Shown one piece after another: positions 5,973 to 7,068 of a stretch of DNA of 7,068 bases. The DNA comes from Paracoccaceae bacterium (GTDB taxonomy: Bacteria; Pseudomonadota; Alphaproteobacteria; Rhodobacterales; Rhodobacteraceae): assembly GCA_016764835.1 (NCBI GenBank), contig JAESRD010000386.1, positions 1 through 7,068 on the forward strand, given 5' to 3'. The notes beneath the pieces are model-generated. The model ran no database searches and was not told where the DNA came from. It saw only the letters and a program-made list of their open reading frames with translations. The position numbers and the translations under genes are program-made. Numbering within the stretch: the first letter of the stretch is position 1; each line of letters starts with the position of its first letter.

Positions 5973-7068
5973 CTGAACAAACAGCCCTTGTTGAAGTGCG
6001 TGATCTAAAACTGCATTTCCCTATTTATTCGGGCCTGCTGCGCCGCCAAACCGGCGCGGTAAAGGCCGTAGACGGCGTAAACTTTGACATCATGCAGGGC
6101 GAGACGCTTGGCCTTGTCGGCGAAAGCGGCTGTGGCAAAAGCACCTGCGGGCGGGCTTTGTTGCGGCTCTATGAGCTGACCAGCGGCACGGTGACGATTG
6201 AGGGCCAAGAGATTGGCGCAATGAGCCAAAAGGCTTTGCGCAAAATCCGCCCGACCATGCAGATGGTGTTTCAAGACCCGCAAGCCAGCCTCAACCCGCG
6301 CATGAGTGTAGAGCAGATAATCCAAGAGCCGCTTGATGAGCACACGTCCCTAAGCAAGGTCGAGAAGCACGAACGCGTGTTGGAGTTGATGGATGCGGTT
6401 GGGCTTAACCGCGTCTTTGCCAACCGGTTTCCGCATGCGTTTTCTGGCGGTCAACGTCAGCGCATTGGCATTGCTCGGGCTTTGGCGCTGAACCCAAAAT
6501 TCATCATCTGCGATGAGCCGATTGCCGCACTGGACGTGTCTATTCAGGCGCAGGTGGTCAACCTGCTGGAAGACCTGCAAGAAAAGTTTGGTCTGACCTA
6601 TCTGTTTATCAGCCATGATCTGTCGATGGTTCGCCATATCGCCACCCGTGTTGCGGTTATGTATCTCGGCCGGATTGTTGAGCTGGCGCCGCGCGAAGCT
6701 TTGTTCGGCGCGCCGCAACACCCCTATACGCGGGCGCTGCTATCTGCCGTGCCAGAGCCAGACCCGCGCCTTGCCGCCGCCGCCAAGAACCGGATTGTGT
6801 TGCAAGGTGATGTGCCATCGCCGTCAAACCCGCCAAAGGGCTGCAACTTTTGCACGCGTTGCCCGGAAGTGATCCCGATCTGTCACGAGGAAGAGCCAAA
6901 GACGGTTGAGGTTTTGCCGGGGCATTTTGTCGCCTGCCATCTGAACAAAACGGTTGGCGTGGGCTATAGCCCGGCGCGCGATGCTGTTCCAGCAAGCAAC
7001 AATGCTGCCGGACCAACGGCAGCCCTGATCAACAATAAGAGTGCTGCCGGACCAACGGCAGCCCCGAT
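5969..7068 (+). CDS. dppF: Dipeptide/oligopeptide ABC importer ATP-binding protein (DppF/OppF type), 3' end beyond window
   Basis: The second ATPase of the importer, open through 366 residues to the window edge without a stop. It starts with [22 protein letters not shown] 5969 overlaps the dppD TGA and has GGAGG at 5957-5961. Motifs: Walker A GESGCGKS (51-58), Gln102 in VFQDPQASLNP, signature SGGQRQ (159-164), Walker B FIICDEP (178-184), and switch His216 in FISHDL. The D-loop region reads IAALDV, where the commonest OppF form has Ser in place of the first Ala. The C-terminal domain has [12 protein letters not shown] (251-262) and cysteines 292, 298, 305 and 323 with the same spacing as in the partner ATPase, plus an extra Cys295. 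OppF proteins usually end soon after this point; here at least 43 residues follow, rich in Ala, Asn and Pro and containing repeated AAGPTAA. The permease and binding-protein genes are presumably downstream. Confidence 0.92.
   Translation, partial: MTEQTALVEVRDLKLHFPIYSGLLRRQTGAVKAVDGVNFDIMQGETLGLVGESGCGKSTCGRALLRLYELTSGTVTIEGQEIGAMSQKALRKIRPTMQMVFQDPQASLNPRMSVEQIIQEPLDEHTSLSKVEKHERVLELMDAVGLNRVFANRFPHAFSGGQRQRIGIARALALNPKFIICDEPIAALDVSIQAQVVNLLEDLQEKFGLTYLFISHDLSMVRHIATRVAVMYLGRIVELAPREALFGAPQHPYTRALLSAVPEPDPRLAAAAKNRIVLQGDVPSPSNPPKGCNFCTRCPEVIPICHEEEPKTVEVLPGHFVACHLNKTVGVGYSPARDAVPASNNAAGPTAALINNKSAAGPTAAP
6998..7068 (+). repeat. Repeated hairpin-forming unit in the dppF C-terminal extension
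   Basis: A 23-base segment (7003-7025) is repeated exactly at 7042-7064, an offset of 39 bases or 13 codons. Each copy contains a perfect stem GCTGCCG / CGGCAGC (7004-7010 with 7017-7023, and 7043-7049 with 7056-7062) around the loop GACCAA. Both units begin with AACAA (6998 and 7031); the second has six additional bases before the stem, so the reading frame is kept and each copy encodes AAGPTAA. No T-run follows either hairpin, so these are not classical terminators. More copies may lie past the window edge. Alternatives are an expanding coding repeat, a short mobile palindromic element, or mRNA-stabilising hairpins. Confidence 0.7.

Noticed and set aside
7004..7062. The two GC-rich hairpins at the window end as tandem intrinsic terminators of the dppDF transcript
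   Set aside because: Neither is followed by a T-run, and the dppF-like reading frame passes through both without a stop, so they lie inside a coding sequence as far as the window shows.

Overview
The window looks like chromosomal DNA from an alphaproteobacterium, most likely Rhodobacterales (Roseobacter-type). The base composition is moderately GC-rich. The FAD enzyme carries an SSRNWGWIRQQGRD motif that I associate with that group, and the peptide-transporter ATPases sit beside M20 amidohydrolases and a DAO-family oxidoreductase. The taxonomic call is inference from protein style; there is no rRNA or tRNA to confirm it.

Layout. Positions 1-437 (+) are the 3' end of waaA (Kdo transferase, lipopolysaccharide core). 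It converges on, and overlaps by 4 bases, the end of a long minus-strand gene series read from 4784 down to 434. In transcription order this series is: an ArgE-family M20 deacetylase (4784-3618), an FAD-dependent D-amino-acid-oxidase-family enzyme (3621-2281, ATGA overlap with the previous gene), a newly noticed 50-residue single-span membrane protein (2248-2096, start uncertain), a 97-residue membrane protein (1996-1703), and a hippurate-hydrolase-like M20D amidohydrolase (1597-434). A 153-bp divergent control region (4785-4937) separates this series from two plus-strand genes: dppD-like (4938-5972) and dppF-like (5969 to the window edge, again with an ATGA overlap). These are the paired ATPases of a dipeptide/oligopeptide ABC importer. 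Its permeases and binding protein are not in the window and presumably lie outside it.

How the genes fit together (inference): the importer brings in peptides or N-acylated/N-modified amino acids. Two metal-dependent amidohydrolases of different M20 subfamilies would release free amino acids, and the FAD enzyme would oxidise an amine or amino acid. The exact substrates cannot be read from the sequence.

The window is mostly an ordinary nutrient-scavenging locus; I see no CRISPR array, insertion sequence, phage gene or clear novel defence system. The points most worth a second look are the small membrane ORF at 2096-2248, the C-terminal extension of the dppF-like gene with repeated hairpin-forming units at 6998-7068, and the perfect palindrome over the ribosome-binding site of the ArgE-like gene at 4785-4798.
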